From NCBI RefSeq assembly GCF_023065955.2, contig NW_026623067.1, positions 54,320,444 through 54,384,443 on the forward strand: a DNA stretch of 64,000 nt, given 5' to 3'. Every line of letters starts with the position of its first letter. Position 1 is the first letter of the stretch. Below the pieces are notes generated by a model, which did not search any database, had not been told where the DNA came from, and saw nothing but the letters and a program-made list of their open reading frames with translations. Both the position numbers and the translations under genes were made by a program. Below are positions 1-48,252 of the stretch, one piece after another. The stretch is from Ursus arctos. Lineage: Eukaryota > Chordata > Mammalia > Carnivora > Ursidae.

Positions 1-224
1 TGCAAAGAAACATTAAATATCATTTAGCTCAACCTTTTCATTTTGCAGATGTGTAAACTGAAACCCAAGAAAAGGAGGGAGACTTACTAGATACTTTCCT
101 CGTGGATACAAGACGAAAGCATAGCTTGGCTGATTGCCACCCAGTTTTTTTTTCCCTCACGCCAGCACTTGGCTTTATTAACCTTGGTTGAGTTTATAGG
201 TAACTAACATTTGTCACATGTTTA

Positions 225-412
225 ATGAATATTGGCAATATCCCAAATTCTTTATGTAGATTATATCATTTAATCCTCACAATAATCTGAAAAGGGATGA
301 CAGCTTTACCATCCTGATATTAGAGGAGAGAGCCGGGACTAGCTTGTCTAAGATCTCCCTGCCTGTAAGAGTAGGATTTGAACTCAGCCTGATTCCAGAA
401 CCCATGCTTTAG
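225..412 (-). repeat. MIR SINE fragment
   Basis: Contains tttaatcctcacaat and gatttgaactcag in the reversed MIR order. Old and diverged. Confidence 0.6.
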
Positions 413-490
413 GCTGGTGTAATTTGTCCTTCAAATTTCAGTTCCACTTTGGAGCAAATCTGTTCCCTTAGGAGGACTCCTGCTTTAAAA

Positions 491-541
491 AGAAAGGAAG
501 GAAGGAAGGAAGGAAGGAAGGAAGGAAGGAGGAAAAGAGAG

Positions 542-596
<55 letters not shown>

Positions 597-598
597 AA
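491..598 (+). repeat. (GGAA)n/(GAAA)n microsatellite
   Basis: About 108 bp of GGAA units followed by GAAA units. All purine on the + strand. It lies within 200 bp of a kinase exon. Confidence 0.98.
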
Positions 599-791
599 AT
601 CTTTATTTTTTTCCATACTATATCTTAATTAGAAACGTGATTACTCAGTGCATGGTCTCCACTTAAGAATTTGAGATGCTGTGTCTCTGGGTAGAGGCCA
701 TTCTGCTTTGAAGGTCTGTAATCTGAACTGATGGTCTTCTTCAATCCTAGCTGATACTCCACCTGCTAAATCTTGTGCTTGGGTCTTATAG

Positions 792-37010
<36,219 letters not shown>

Positions 37011-39399
37011 TGGGGCAGGCCCCAGGCCGGACTGGGGAGACCCGACCTGAATGTGTACCTGAGTCTTGACTACCTTTCGAAACCAGCACTGTGTGGGAAC
37101 GCCCGCCGGGCAGAGCCTGGAGCCTCACTGCGGACGGGGAGAGGGAGAGAAAGTCGGAAAGAAAGAGGGGACCTTCTTCCAATTGCCTTCCCGATTGTTA
37201 CCGGTAAAACTGTTACCAGATAGTGTTTATACAAACAACAACAACAACAACAAAAACCTTTACAGTTGAGGGTTGTTGAGGAAAAAGATTTTCTCTGTAA
37301 ATACCTAGCAATGTGTTTGGTTTGGGATGTAGAGTCGGTACCTTGCTGCTGATTGCGTTGTTTACCACAGCTTTTTTTTTTTTTTTTTTTTCCAGGTAAG
37401 ATGTTTGCTTTACCACTTATCATAGCGTAGTAACGAAGCAAAATGGTTAAAATTGGGTGTATGGAGAAGTGTAGCTACACTCCTATCTGTGTATATCCAC
37501 ATCCACCCACATGTTTTGGTCTGTGGTTTAAGAGAATATTTCAAGGCTACATTTTTCTAAGTTAAAACATTCTAAGTAGAGTTAAAGAAGAAAGAAAGTC
37601 CTAGATACAGTAGATCGTGAGTTTTTGTGTGTATTTTTCAAGAGAGATCTTGGTAGTACTGTATCTGGCTACCTGTGTTTGCAGATCTGAAAGCAAGAAC
37701 TACTCTAATCACTGCATTTGGAACCTTCCTCCATTAGGAATGGCCGGGACCGAGGGAGCTAACCATTTTCACTTCACAGCCATCCCAGTGGACATTCTGA
37801 TCCTGGGCCCAACTGTCTGAAAGGCCAGTTGTCCTTGTCTATGGGTGTGGGGGGGGGGGTCTTCACCCTCGCTGTAGCGGGGGCTATAAACACACGTCAG
37901 CTTTATTTCTCTTACCTTCCTTTCCTTTCATGCTCTTAACCTCAGGCCTTTATGCTCTGAGTCACTAGTCCAAGCAGCACACGTTTTGTAGTAGTTTTGC
38001 ACCAGCCCTGCTCTTGAACAAAGAGGAAAATTACTGGCCGCACACAAATCTGATAGTACTTAAATCGAGTAGGAAGGATCAGGCACTGGAAGAGGTTTTA
38101 AATTGGCTTTTTTGAGGGAAAAGAGGGGGGGATTTTGGCATCATAGCATATATATTAATGAATAATCAGGACATCAGATACATTTTACTACATAGCTGGG
38201 GCCTTATGTTGTAGATGAAGCTTGCTGTTTTTAGCAAGTTCCTGGTTTCACATTCATTTCTGATGCATCGAGTAGCTCCATACATTACAGAACATGATCT
38301 CTTTATTTGTATGCAAAAAAAAAAAATACTGTATTAATAAAGAGCAGCATTTTTTAAACAAAAAGACTCAGTGGAGCTATTTGGTGCTTGAATGTGTCCT
38401 TTTTACTTTTGCTAAGCCTTATTTAAATTTTGTATACCATGAAATACGTAGAATTCCTCAAATCATTTTAGTGCTGAGGGGGTTTTTTGTTTGTTTTTGT
38501 TGCAGTTGTCCTGGTGGCTCGTTTTGTATTGTAAGACAACACTTGCTGACATAGCACTAAGGGCACTAAGAGAAAATACACACAGATAAGTCTTTATAAG
38601 ATGTTTGGGATCCGTAGCAGAATTTTTGTTTTGTTTTTTTTAAGAGAAAAAAAAATTACCAGTAAGTACTAATTCAGCACCCAAACCCCCTCAGATGTCT
38701 TAGTATCTTCAAGCTATAAAATTGTTCCCCTAAGCACAGCCTGTGGATTGTAAATTATTTAGCGAGGCTATAAACCCTGTTCCAAAAACAAAGGCATAGT
38801 TTCACTGACTGCTTGGTTGTCCTTCATTGTACAATGAGTTGGCAATGGCACAAAAAAAAAAAAAAAAAAAGTCTCCTCCTTGCCCCTGATTTTTTTCCCA
38901 TGTAGTTTTAGCTCTTCCCCATGACTACATTGTGAGATTGTAGAAGAAACAAATATCGTAAAAGAACTCAAATGGGTTTCCAAAGTGGTCTCAACATTTA
39001 TAATTCATATCTGTGTTTGGCAGTCGTCATCCAGTCCTCTGTACTCAGACACCACGACGGGTCTATCGGGGAGGTAGTTCATGGTTTACAGCCTTTGCTT
39101 TGTAACTGTCCAGTTTCCTTTAAAGCACAACTAGCTGCTTGTTTACAAATGATATTTTTATGTATATTTTGTATAGTGTATTATCATTTTTGCCAAATAT
39201 GTTTTTGCATTTTGGATGAGTAAAGAGTACTTAAGGTTGTATTCATGTGATACCTGTTTGTTGTTGTAAACCTCTCCAATCAGCTGGTAGAAATTCTCCT
39301 GTGTTCTGTTTGGTCAGTCTCCTGTGATTGTAAGGTGTGCTCCTCGGTAGTACTCCCAGCTGTAGATTTACCAGCTTCGAAGTTTGTTAGGATCTGTGC

Positions 39400-39405
39400 A
39401 ATAAA
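39400..39405 (+). terminator. MAST4 poly(A) signal, proximal
   Basis: AATAAA followed within 5-25 bases by a GT/T-rich stretch (gtgtttgcagtcttatttt), the usual arrangement for cleavage near 39420. It overlaps the sequence GTGCAATA, a match to the miR-25/92 seed. Confidence 0.7.
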
Positions 39406-39503
39406 GTGTTTGCAGTCTTATTTTCTCTAAGAAATTCCCTATGGATGTCATAATTGTTGTATATTGAACAAATATTTATACTTATGCAGTTGCATAACAT
39501 TGA

Positions 39504-39509
39504 AATAAA
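39504..39509 (+). terminator. MAST4 poly(A) signal, distal
   Basis: A second AATAAA about 100 bp downstream. Its downstream GU-rich region is weaker than that of the proximal signal. It may be used alternatively. Confidence 0.5.
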
Positions 39510-39655
39510 AATTTAGCATGAAAAGATAATGACTAATATGTTCTTTTCTTATATATACACATATATCTCTAAAATGTTACTGAATATAACTGTATATTAT
39601 GGGAAGTATGAGACTTTGCAGATTGCTTTTTATGTGGAGGAATAGTTTGCTAATT

Positions 39656-39848
39656 TTTTTTTTTTTTAAGATTTTATTTATTTGAGGGAGAGAGAGGGAG
39701 AGCACAAGCAGGGAGCGTGGCAGAGGCAGAGGGCAAAGCAGGTTCCCCGCTGAGCAAGGAGCCCGACGTGGGACTCGATCCCAAGGACCCTAGGAACGTG
39801 ACCTGCGTTGAAGGTAGGTGTTTAATCGACTGAGCCACCCAGGTGCCC
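39656..39848 (-). mobile_element. CAN-SINE, - strand
   Basis: T-run, gattttatttatttgaggga, and an end reading gactgagccacccaggtgcc are the reversed SINE. ctaattttt flanks both ends as target duplication. Confidence 0.92.
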
Positions 39849-40134
39849 CTAATTTTTTTTTTTTTAACTTAAACAAACGCTCTCTTCTTGAAGATTAATT
39901 CTTCCTATAATGCCTTCCTATGTTTTCTCCCAACCTCATTCTTTGCCTGCAGAACTTACCAGCTTCCACACCACAGTCACTGTCTTCATACAGTCTCTTC
40001 CTCCAGGACACCATCTCCTTCATTTCTCCTAAAATCTTCCTCCATCAGTTAGCATTGTGCCCTGTCATCTTTGATTTCCTCCCTTCCTGTCTCATTCCTC
40101 CTAACTGAAGCCATTGAAACCGCCAGGAATGAGA

Positions 40135-40360
40135 GAAGCAGCTAACATTTATTGTCTACCTAGTATGTATGGCTGTGTGTATGTGTGTGTGTGTGTGTGT
40201 AGTGCTGGGCAAGATGCTTTTCATCTCCCATGTCATTTGAGCCTCAACCCAGATGGTAGCAGCATCCCCATTTTACAGATGAGAAACAAGGCCCAGACAG
40301 GCTCTGTCATTTGTTTAATATACACCCTGTAAAGAGAGTTTGGATTAGAAGCCAGATTGT
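40135..40360 (-). repeat. MIR SINE with internal (TG)n
   Basis: gctaacatttattgtctacc, ccccattttacagatgagaa and acaaggcccagacaggct are reversed MIR. A TG repeat (40174-40200) is embedded. Confidence 0.8.
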
Positions 40361-41879
40361 TTTTTTCTGGCTCTAAAGCTCTTGACCTTTCTAAACATGT
40401 CCAGGTGTCATGTGATTGCATTCAGATCTGGGCCCCTCTGTGAATGCTTGAAGACACCCCGTTGTCTCTCTACATGCAGAAAAATCATACGGTGCAAAAT
40501 TACATGTTTGATGATTGGTGGGAAACCACGGGCCAAGGCAGCTGAGTGTTCTCTGTAATAGGGCTTCTTTATTAATTCTAATTAATCAGTGGGCAACTTC
40601 CCATCTAGCATTTTCGGTTCACAACACAAATGTAACATGAAGAAGGGTAGCTTTATTAACTACAGAAATCTGCTTCCTTCAATACAGGCCAGGCATGAAG
40701 CAACTCCATGGTAGGGCAGCTCTCTAAATTTGATTTCCCACCTACTGGTATGGTTTTAACTCATTCCTAACAGCAGTGATTTGTGTTAGTCCTCTCTTTT
40801 CCTAGCTCTACCCCCATGACTATTCTCCACGTCTTAGGTATCTACAAAAGCTAGAAACGAGCACAGCTTTGTTGAACCTCGGTTTCATTATCTTGCATAT
40901 TGAAAGTCGGTCAGTCTGGCCCAGATTCAAGTATTCTGGCCATTCAGACTCCTTGGACCGTAGACTGGAATCTTAGCACCAATCCTCACAGAAAAACACG
41001 CAATAACATCCCACTGATTTCTGGGACCGTGTGTTCCGAAAGCCAAGGTGGCCATCTCTTGTCACAGGCTGACATGGGGACTGTCAGCCCCAACACGTGG
41101 ATGCAGGCAAGCACTTCAGAAAGGGACTCTGCTCCCTGTACTTGAGTTCCCTGTGTCCTCCACAACGTGCCAGTCAAGTCGGTTCCGATGTCGAGAAAAG
41201 AAAGATCTGGTGTATATGGTTACTAGGCATTGCCGCACACTGCTTTGTAAAAGGTCTATTAATACTGTAAAGCTGAAAGCCTCTAACAAACACTCATCTC
41301 CTGTTTCATTAAGCACAGTGTGGAGACGGCTGTCAGTAGCCAGGAGGTGAAGGATGAAGATGTTTGTGAGGCCTGAAGCAAGCATGTTGCGTTTACTAGG
41401 TCTTCATATGTCAGGCTGGCATCACCATAACCTCCAGACCTAACCTGTCTAAATCAAAATCCTTTGCCTGAAAATTCTGTCCCTCCAGAATACATACACT
41501 GTGTTACACAGTGCTGTGAAGTGACATTCCCAGGCTGGAGACAGACTGACTCTTTCAGGGACTAAGGCAATTCCTGCAGATGCCCACCCACATCCATCAC
41601 TGGGGTGCCAGCCCGTATCATGAGCGCCAGCTCCTCGGCTTCCTGCTCCATTCACATGGGCATCCTGAGAACAACTATGGCTCCCTGACCTCAAGGAAAA
41701 GCTTGGGCTTGACCACTGGCAAAAAGGCTGGCTCCTTTTTCAGTACCTGTAAATTCTCACAACCAGTGACCTCTTTATTCTTCTTGTCATTCTGTAGAAA
41801 CAAAAAAAGTATTTCTTAAACAACAAAACTCATTTTTGTTGCCTAACATGGTCTTAAGGCAAATTAGAAATACAGAGAT

Positions 41880-43270
41880 GAAGAAAAATGAATCGCTACA
41901 ATCCCACCAGCCACTCTGTCATTCTTGCCTTTATACAGGTTTTTAATTTTTTCAAAAAACTGAAATAATAGTGGACATGATGTTTGCTGACCTCTTTCGT
42001 TGAGTATTAAATCACAAATATATTTCAGTATCTATAAATACGCTTCTGCAATATTGTTCATAATGGCTGCATGGCATTTCATTTTATGGACATGCCATAT
42101 TGCTTTCATTCATGGCAGGAAGCCCCAGATGCAGACGATTGAGCTCGTCTTGTTCTCCAGTTCCCGGCCAGTTTACGCCAGAGTTCATTTATTCTATCCC
42201 CACACTTCCTTTCTTCCCCGCTTCCACACACTGTAGGCAGCCATGTTAATTAAATGGTTTATCTTTTTGTGTTCTTATAAAATACTGGTTTTGTATGCAT
42301 ATATTTTTAATGTATAAAAACAATTGTGTTAATCTGTCATTTGGGTTTTGTTTGTTTTTACCCATCAAGCTTTCTCTGTTGGTTCACAAACTGACTCCTG
42401 TACCCGAAGAGGGAGGAGAGGCGGAAGAAAGAGATAGACCGGTCCAGATCGGTAGGTGGCAGGTTTAATAAGCAAGAAAACTTATGTATGAGGCTTGTCT
42501 TGGGTGCCCACAGACGAGTAGATCTCTGCCCCCACGTGCCAGAATCTTAAAAGTTTATATACAGGTCTTAACGGGATTCCGTTACGTGTCCTATCCAGAT
42601 CAACAGAACGTGGCTCTCTCAAGACTTTCCTTGAAACCAGCTCCCATTGTGGGAATCGTGGGTGGAGCGTACATTCCAAGAACAGGGGAGAGGGTGAGGA
42701 GCCTCTGGTGGCGCAGATCCAGCTCATGGGTCAACCAGTAGTCATGTCCTCTTGGTGACCTCCTCCAACACCATATGTTTAAGATTCAAATACATTGCTA
42801 TAGCTATATCTAACCCACTGCTTCTGATGACCGTATAATACCCATGGTGGGTGTCTTTCCATTTTCCTAGTGGGGAACACTCAAACTGCTTTGAACGTCC
42901 CCCTCCATAAATAATGCCGCACTAAATATTGTTGTGGAAATGTGAGATTTTCTTGGGAAATACACCCTCACGGAATTTGTGGGTCACATATTTAACTTAA
43001 CTAATTGCTGTCACAGGTTCTTGAATTGGCTTCACCCGTCTACATCCATAAGCCATGCACACAGTTCCTATAACCCCATACCCCACCTATGCTATTATTC
43101 AGATCTTTCTTTTTGCCAGACTAATAGATACAAACCTTTATCTCATTTTAAGTTGTATTTCTCTAATTCCTAGTAATGCCAACAGGTTTCCAATGTTCCT
43201 ATCCCACCCAAGAATATAGAACATCTCCCAATTTGTTCACATCATCTAATTTATTAAGTCATTTATCTAT
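41880..43270 (+). mobile_element. Old L1 (L1M-type) 3' region, interrupted
   Basis: tgcatggcatttcattttatg at the left and ataaataatgccgcactaaa with gggaaatacaccctcacgg at the right belong to the L1M 3' part. The two halves are separated by the LTR at 42377-42770. Orientation and bounds approximate. Confidence 0.5.
42377..42770 (-). mobile_element. Endogenous retrovirus solo LTR, - strand
   Basis: The ends form a short inverted repeat, tgttgg (42377) and ccaaca (42765-42770), the TG...CA of an LTR. In the - direction there is a TATA box (complement of tttatatac, 42554-42562), then about 85 bp later a TATTAAA poly(A)-type signal (42464-42470), then a CT-rich U5-like part. No primer-binding site, polypurine tract or viral gene adjoins it, so it reads as a solo LTR. 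No clear target duplication was seen. Family not identified; layout is gammaretrovirus-like. Confidence 0.7.
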
Positions 43271-45159
43271 TATTGAATATTTAGGTTGTTTCCAAAGATA
43301 AGAGAAAGCAAAAAAGGGAGACCCAAGCTGTTGAGGAAGCCCACGAATGAACATGCAGGGAGAAGGAAGAGATGGATGGATACTCTGGTGGCCACCTGTC
43401 CTCTGCTTACCTTTGTGGGATCTAACACCTTGTCTTGAACAGTCAGATGCTTAGAGAATATCTCGGTTTGGGGGGATGAGAGTTCGATGAAGGTCAGTAT
43501 TTAATTTTTCATGAACAATAATGGCTTTTTTAAAAAAAATCTGTAGAATAGTTCTTTCCTTTCTGAAGACCAGCATTATTCAACAAATGATTTCATATAA
43601 GTAGATGGGATGGAATGAGTGTGTGGGTGGAGGGTAGGAGGGGGAGCATGGGAGTTTAGCAGCAGAGTCTTGTGGCCTGGCAGTTGTAGCAAGAGACGAA
43701 GAGGCTTTACACCCCAGGATGTCTCACCCTTGGATTTGAAGGCTCCTTAGCCCCTTATTCTCATTTTGCTACAAAATTTCCTTTTAGAGAATATGGAGCA
43801 GCTTTCAAGTCATTTGACTCATGGAGACTAACATATGACTCAGCTATTGATTGATAAGATTAGGGAAAGATATTTTGCATGAAATCATTTGGCTTAGAGT
43901 CTAGAGCCAAACCCAGTCTAACAGAATTCCAATATCCAGGGGTGGGGCAGAGGAATCTGTTTGGTAATGAATCCCCCAGATGATTCTGGTGATAAACCGG
44001 TATCTGGGAGCCATACATGGCTGGCCCATTCTTCTGCAGCCTTCAAGCTAGCCTCCCCCTCCCCCTAGTAAACGTTCTAACTCTTAATGTTCTAGGCAAC
44101 TGGTTCTAGTTAAACACCCAGGATCCCCAGTTGTGACTTGCTTAAAACTAATCACATTCTTTCTTGCTGTAACTCAAGTTAACTTTTTCTTTAGCATTCA
44201 GGGCAGAAAATAGTGTCAGCTGCCCCTCTTGCAACTTATACAGAAACATTTAAAAGCCATTTATCTCATACATTTGTAAACTTCAAAATTGCAAATGACA
44301 CTTATTGGGGAATTGGACGAGTAGGAATGATATGACAGCTTCCTCTCTGGAAATTTTACAGGTAATGCCTGTGTTTGGGTCTGTGCTGTGTTGGGTTAGC
44401 AATGATGGCTGCTGGCTGCGGGGAAAGGTATAATTTGCCACCCGATTGCGGGATTCGCAGCTCACGCAGAGTCCTCCGTGATGGCGGCCAGTCAGCTTTT
44501 ATGGACTTCAATGCGATTTGCTTCAGTACCCTGTGAAATGCAGGGTCAGCTCACTGAGCTACAACATGCAATAATAACACATTTTTATAGGGGTAGCTTG
44601 TCAGAGCAGTAACAACATGCGATACATAAAACCAATAAACACACCATGTCTACAGATTCTATCCTAGTAACCAGGATAAAGCAATAAAATTGACAGCAGC
44701 TATCAAAAAAGCTCCCTTTCTGACTTTCCAGGGTGAATTTACTGTTGCTTAAAACAGAGGAGCTGTCACAAAGCCTTAGATCAGCGCGCAGTTACAGAAT
44801 TGCAAGTTGCATGACATGGAAGGGGCGCGTGCCTGATAAATGAAAGCAAGATGGGCAATTACGTCTTGCTGGGCCTTAGGACCCCACCATCTTTCATGTG
44901 ATGTAATCTGCCTTGTGGATCTCCTAAAGAGAATACTTGTGTTTTTGTTTTTACACATGAACTACTGCGGAGGACAGTGTGGCTATGGAGTGGTAAGTCA
45001 GCAGTTAGCATTTCCTATCCACAGCTTAAATCCTGAAGTCAGGTAAGAGCCTGAATTTGCTAGAATGCACAGGGAACTCAGTGGCTCGGATATGTCTCAG
45101 ACTGGATTCATAGAGTGTGGACTTCCATACTTTATGATATGGATGAAGGGAGAAAGGAA

Positions 45160-45285
45160 AGCATGAAACCAGCAAGGAAGGAAGGAAGTGCAGAGAGGGA
45201 AGGAGAAGAGGAAGGAAGGGAATAAACAGCAAAGAAAGAAAAAGCAAAGAGAAAGAGAGAGGGGAGGGAGAGAGGAAACAGTGAG
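45160..45285 (+). repeat. GA-rich low-complexity tract
   Basis: Imperfect GGAA/GAGA purine run. Confidence 0.9.
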
Positions 45286-46925
45286 CATGGTGTTTGCATC
45301 TTCACGGTCACTACCAGGAATATCTCCCAGACTTTCCAGAGCTGATCATCTAATTTACTTCAAGCAGATGAACACAATCAATGAAACACATTAACTGTGT
45401 GTCCTGCTCCCATCCCCCCTGACTTCTCAAAGGTGAATGGCTCTGGTACAAGAGTGGGCCACATGGGGTGCTGTATTTGGCAGGGGTGCTCTCTTGGCTT
45501 GGGAGGGTCTGCTAACGTTGCCTCCAGGTGCCTAGAACGAGGGGACTTTCCTGTAGCAGCAGTGAGGAAGTTGCGTGGAAGAGCCCCTGCTCTGCACACC
45601 GACAGAGCCTGGGCAGGGCAGCCAGGCCTGCTTCTGCGTCAGGTCTGTCCTGAGCCCAGGACTCTGTGAGAAAAGGCCTTGGTCACTGCCATTGACTCAA
45701 GGCCAATACCAGCCCAGCAGTGGCTCGACCTAGCCTTCTCAGAATGGTGCCCCACCATCCTAGGCCCAGGGAAGGAAGAAAGGTAGATGAGATGAGGAGG
45801 CTCAATCTCCTCATATTTCTAGCCCTTACTTTCTCCTTCCACACACATGTTTAAACAACTGCATCTCCAATGCTCCCTCAGGAAAGCTGAGGAAAACTTC
45901 CCTTTCAGGCACCTGTTTTCCCAAACACTGATATTCAAGGTAATTAAAGCCGCTAATTATGTGTTCTTTCATTTCATTAGCAGAGCGGGGCTCAGCCTGC
46001 CCTCGCTCCCGAGGTCCAGGCCGTCTAGCGCTCAGGGGGATAAGTTACCCATTCATCTGTGCCACCTCTCTTGGCTTTGATGGAAGGAGGCCTTCGAGCC
46101 CAGGAGTTGGAAGTTACCTGAGGGTGGGGAGCAAGGTGTAAGTTCTTGCACACTTTGACCTGCTTCCAGAAAGTAAGGGGAAAGGGATAGACACTTCCGA
46201 GTAAAACTGAGATCACATGCCTGCTAAGAGGCCCTGGGTGAACTGTGGCCTAGGAGTTAGCTGGGAATCCCTACTTCTTAGCATTCCTCAGGGTGGGAAA
46301 GGGTGAGGCCAGTGAGACACCCACCCTGGGTGCTAAATTTAAGGGGGCACCAAAGAACTCAGTAATGAAGATATTTTAATGCAACATTAAACAAACAAAC
46401 AAAAAAACTGATGCAAAATATCAACCATGAATAAAATATCAAAATTTTAAACAAAGGCAGGCTCAGTATTACTGATTCTCCCTTTGCCTCAGGCTCTAAT
46501 ATGGTTCAGCATGGGACTATTATTATGGATCCTATTTTTTTAAATGTTGATATTTTATTTACCATGTATTTCTTTGATTAGTTTTTAAAATACTGCATTA
46601 AATAGTTTTGTCTTGCTTACTGAATTTTTTGGCTTCTGCTTAAATTTTGCACCCAAGGCAAGTAACTCTCTCTCTTTACCTTAGCCCCCACCTTGTGTTC
46701 TTTACCAAGAACTTCTGAGAAAATTTGGCCTCCCATCCAGTACTACACAAAACAATCCCCCTAAGGCTAGCAGAGCGTTTGAGGGAGAGGTTTATGGCAT
46801 TTCTTCACTATTTCCTGTCTTTCTTGCTGTTCTCGGGGATGCAGAGGTAAAGAGAGCTTGGTCCCCAAGTTTCCATTCTGTTCATATGTCCCACTCTTAT
46901 GCCCTCATCTGAAGGGCTAATAAAT

Positions 46926-47062
46926 TCTGATTGGTTATGAAAATTAATTTTATTTTGATAGCCAATCAGATTTTCATAACTCTAAGTTACCACCTCTAGC
47001 CTAAAATTGGTTATAGAACTCAAGGCCATATAAACACAACACCTGAGTCCAAGAGGTCCTAG
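46926..47062 (+). promoter_or_regulatory. Promoter-like block: three CCAAT boxes and a TATA box
   Basis: ATTGG at 46930-46934, CCAAT at 46962-46966, ATTGG at 47006-47010 and TATAAA at 47029-47034 lie within 105 bp in an otherwise gene-free region. This could be a diverged LTR promoter or a promoter of an unannotated transcript. Function is not shown. Confidence 0.35.
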
Positions 47063-47384
47063 CTCTTGTCTGCCAGTGAGACTGCAGGAGACCAAGCCCT
47101 AAATGAGTCTGACCCTTTGCGCCTTGTAAGGCCTAAGTCGTAACACTTTCCCCTTGCCTGTCCTCTCTCTCTCTCTCCATCCAATGGTCTTGTCCTCTCT
47201 TTTGCACTGGCATGCCCACTGCTGATGCCCCTGGCCACACTGGAAATGCAGGAAGCCCACTGATTGTGTTCTGGCTAGCTAGCATACTGCTGCGCTTTCC
47301 TCCACTGTCAATGTAAATGTGCCGTCTCGATTGCTGTCCCAGGTGAACAGACTATTGAGAGCTAGCCTGGGAACCAAGCCACCA

Positions 47385-47390
47385 TTTATT
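47385..47390 (-). terminator. Candidate CD180 poly(A) signal
   Basis: tttatt on the + strand reads AATAAA in the CD180 direction. It is chosen only because it is the first canonical hexamer after the stop. Confidence 0.35.
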
Positions 47391-48252
47391 TCATAGTTCC
47401 TGTGGGAAAGAAGCTTCTAAGGACCAGACATCCAAATGAGAAGAGCATTTGGACCACAGCCCATGCATAAGGTAGGATTTGTAACGTAAGAGCAAGCACA
47501 CCAGATACGTAGAAGTCGCTTCCAGGGTTTTGAAGAGAGGGTGGCCAGTGTAGCAAAACTCCTAGACCTTGGGGGTGGGGAGCTGGTGGGGTTGCTTGCT
47601 TTTTTTTTTTTTTTTTGGTAGCTATTTACACCTTAGCATCTTTGTAGAGGCCTTAGAGACCTAAGGATTAAGGAGATTAGCAAAGTCGATTTGATGTCAA
47701 GATTCATTTCTCATTTCTCAGCCTCTTCTTTTAAATTCACTGTGTGTTCCCTTTTTCATTTAAAATAAGCTTTGAGACTTTATCCTCAACAAGTTTTTCA
47801 AATGACTACCTTACTGAGGACTCAGAGCCAAGCACAATGTCCAAGCTGTGGGAGATGGAGCTTGGGCTGGGGCTGTCAGCGCTGCCTAGTTGGAGGAGTT
47901 GATTTCCTTTTAGGGTCAGGCTAGGAGCTGCTTCCAGGGGTGTCCACAAGCGGAAGGGAGATGGCCTCCTAGTGCATTCTTCTCCTGGCCTTTCCCTGCC
48001 ACTGGTCCTCCAGCGACCTTCCATGTGAAGAAATGGCTTTGGGTCTCTCACAGCTGTTGTTGGGCCCTTAGTCAGTTTAAGTTCCAGGAAGGTTCCTTAG
48101 CTCTAGGACTCAGAAAAGCACAGCAAATCCCTGCACAGCTGTAGGGGCCAATCTGAAAAGTCTGACAGACCAAAAAGGAACAGACAACAGTTCCTTTACT
48201 TGGGGCATTTTCGCTAAACACATTTACTCGCCATCTCTAGAAACCTTCAGCA
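47385..48252 (-). other. CD180: CD180 3' UTR (extent uncertain)
   Basis: Sequence after the CD180 stop. The nearest clear AATAAA in transcript orientation is the complement of tttatt at 47385-47390, which would give a UTR of about 860 nt. A T-run at 47600-47616 (A-run in the transcript) lies inside it. No other canonical signal was seen nearer the stop. Confidence 0.4.

Larger units (their letters stand above)
1..791 (+). other. MAST4 intron, 3' part
   Basis: The window opens inside an intron. It holds a MIR fragment (about 225-412), a GAAG/GAAA microsatellite (491-598) and the acceptor of the first exon. Nothing else was recognised. Confidence 0.8.
37011..39525 (+). other. MAST4: MAST4 3' UTR
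   Basis: AT-rich sequence from the stop codon to just past the second poly(A) signal. It contains an AAC repeat (37236-37253), T, G and A homopolymer tracts (near 37372-37391, 37849-37859 and 38851-38870), one exact Pumilio-type motif TGTAAATA (37296-37303), and no long open frame or interspersed repeat that I recognise. The length of about 2.4-2.5 kb is plausible for MAST4. Confidence 0.75.
39526..47384. other. Intergenic region between MAST4 and CD180 (convergent 3' ends)
   Basis: No gene supported. Contents: a minus-strand SINE (39656-39848), a MIR (40135-40360), an old L1 (about 41880-43270) carrying an ERV LTR (42377-42770), a GA-rich tract (45160-45285), and a CCAAT/TATA block (46930-47034). 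Short open frames here look random. Confidence 0.75.
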
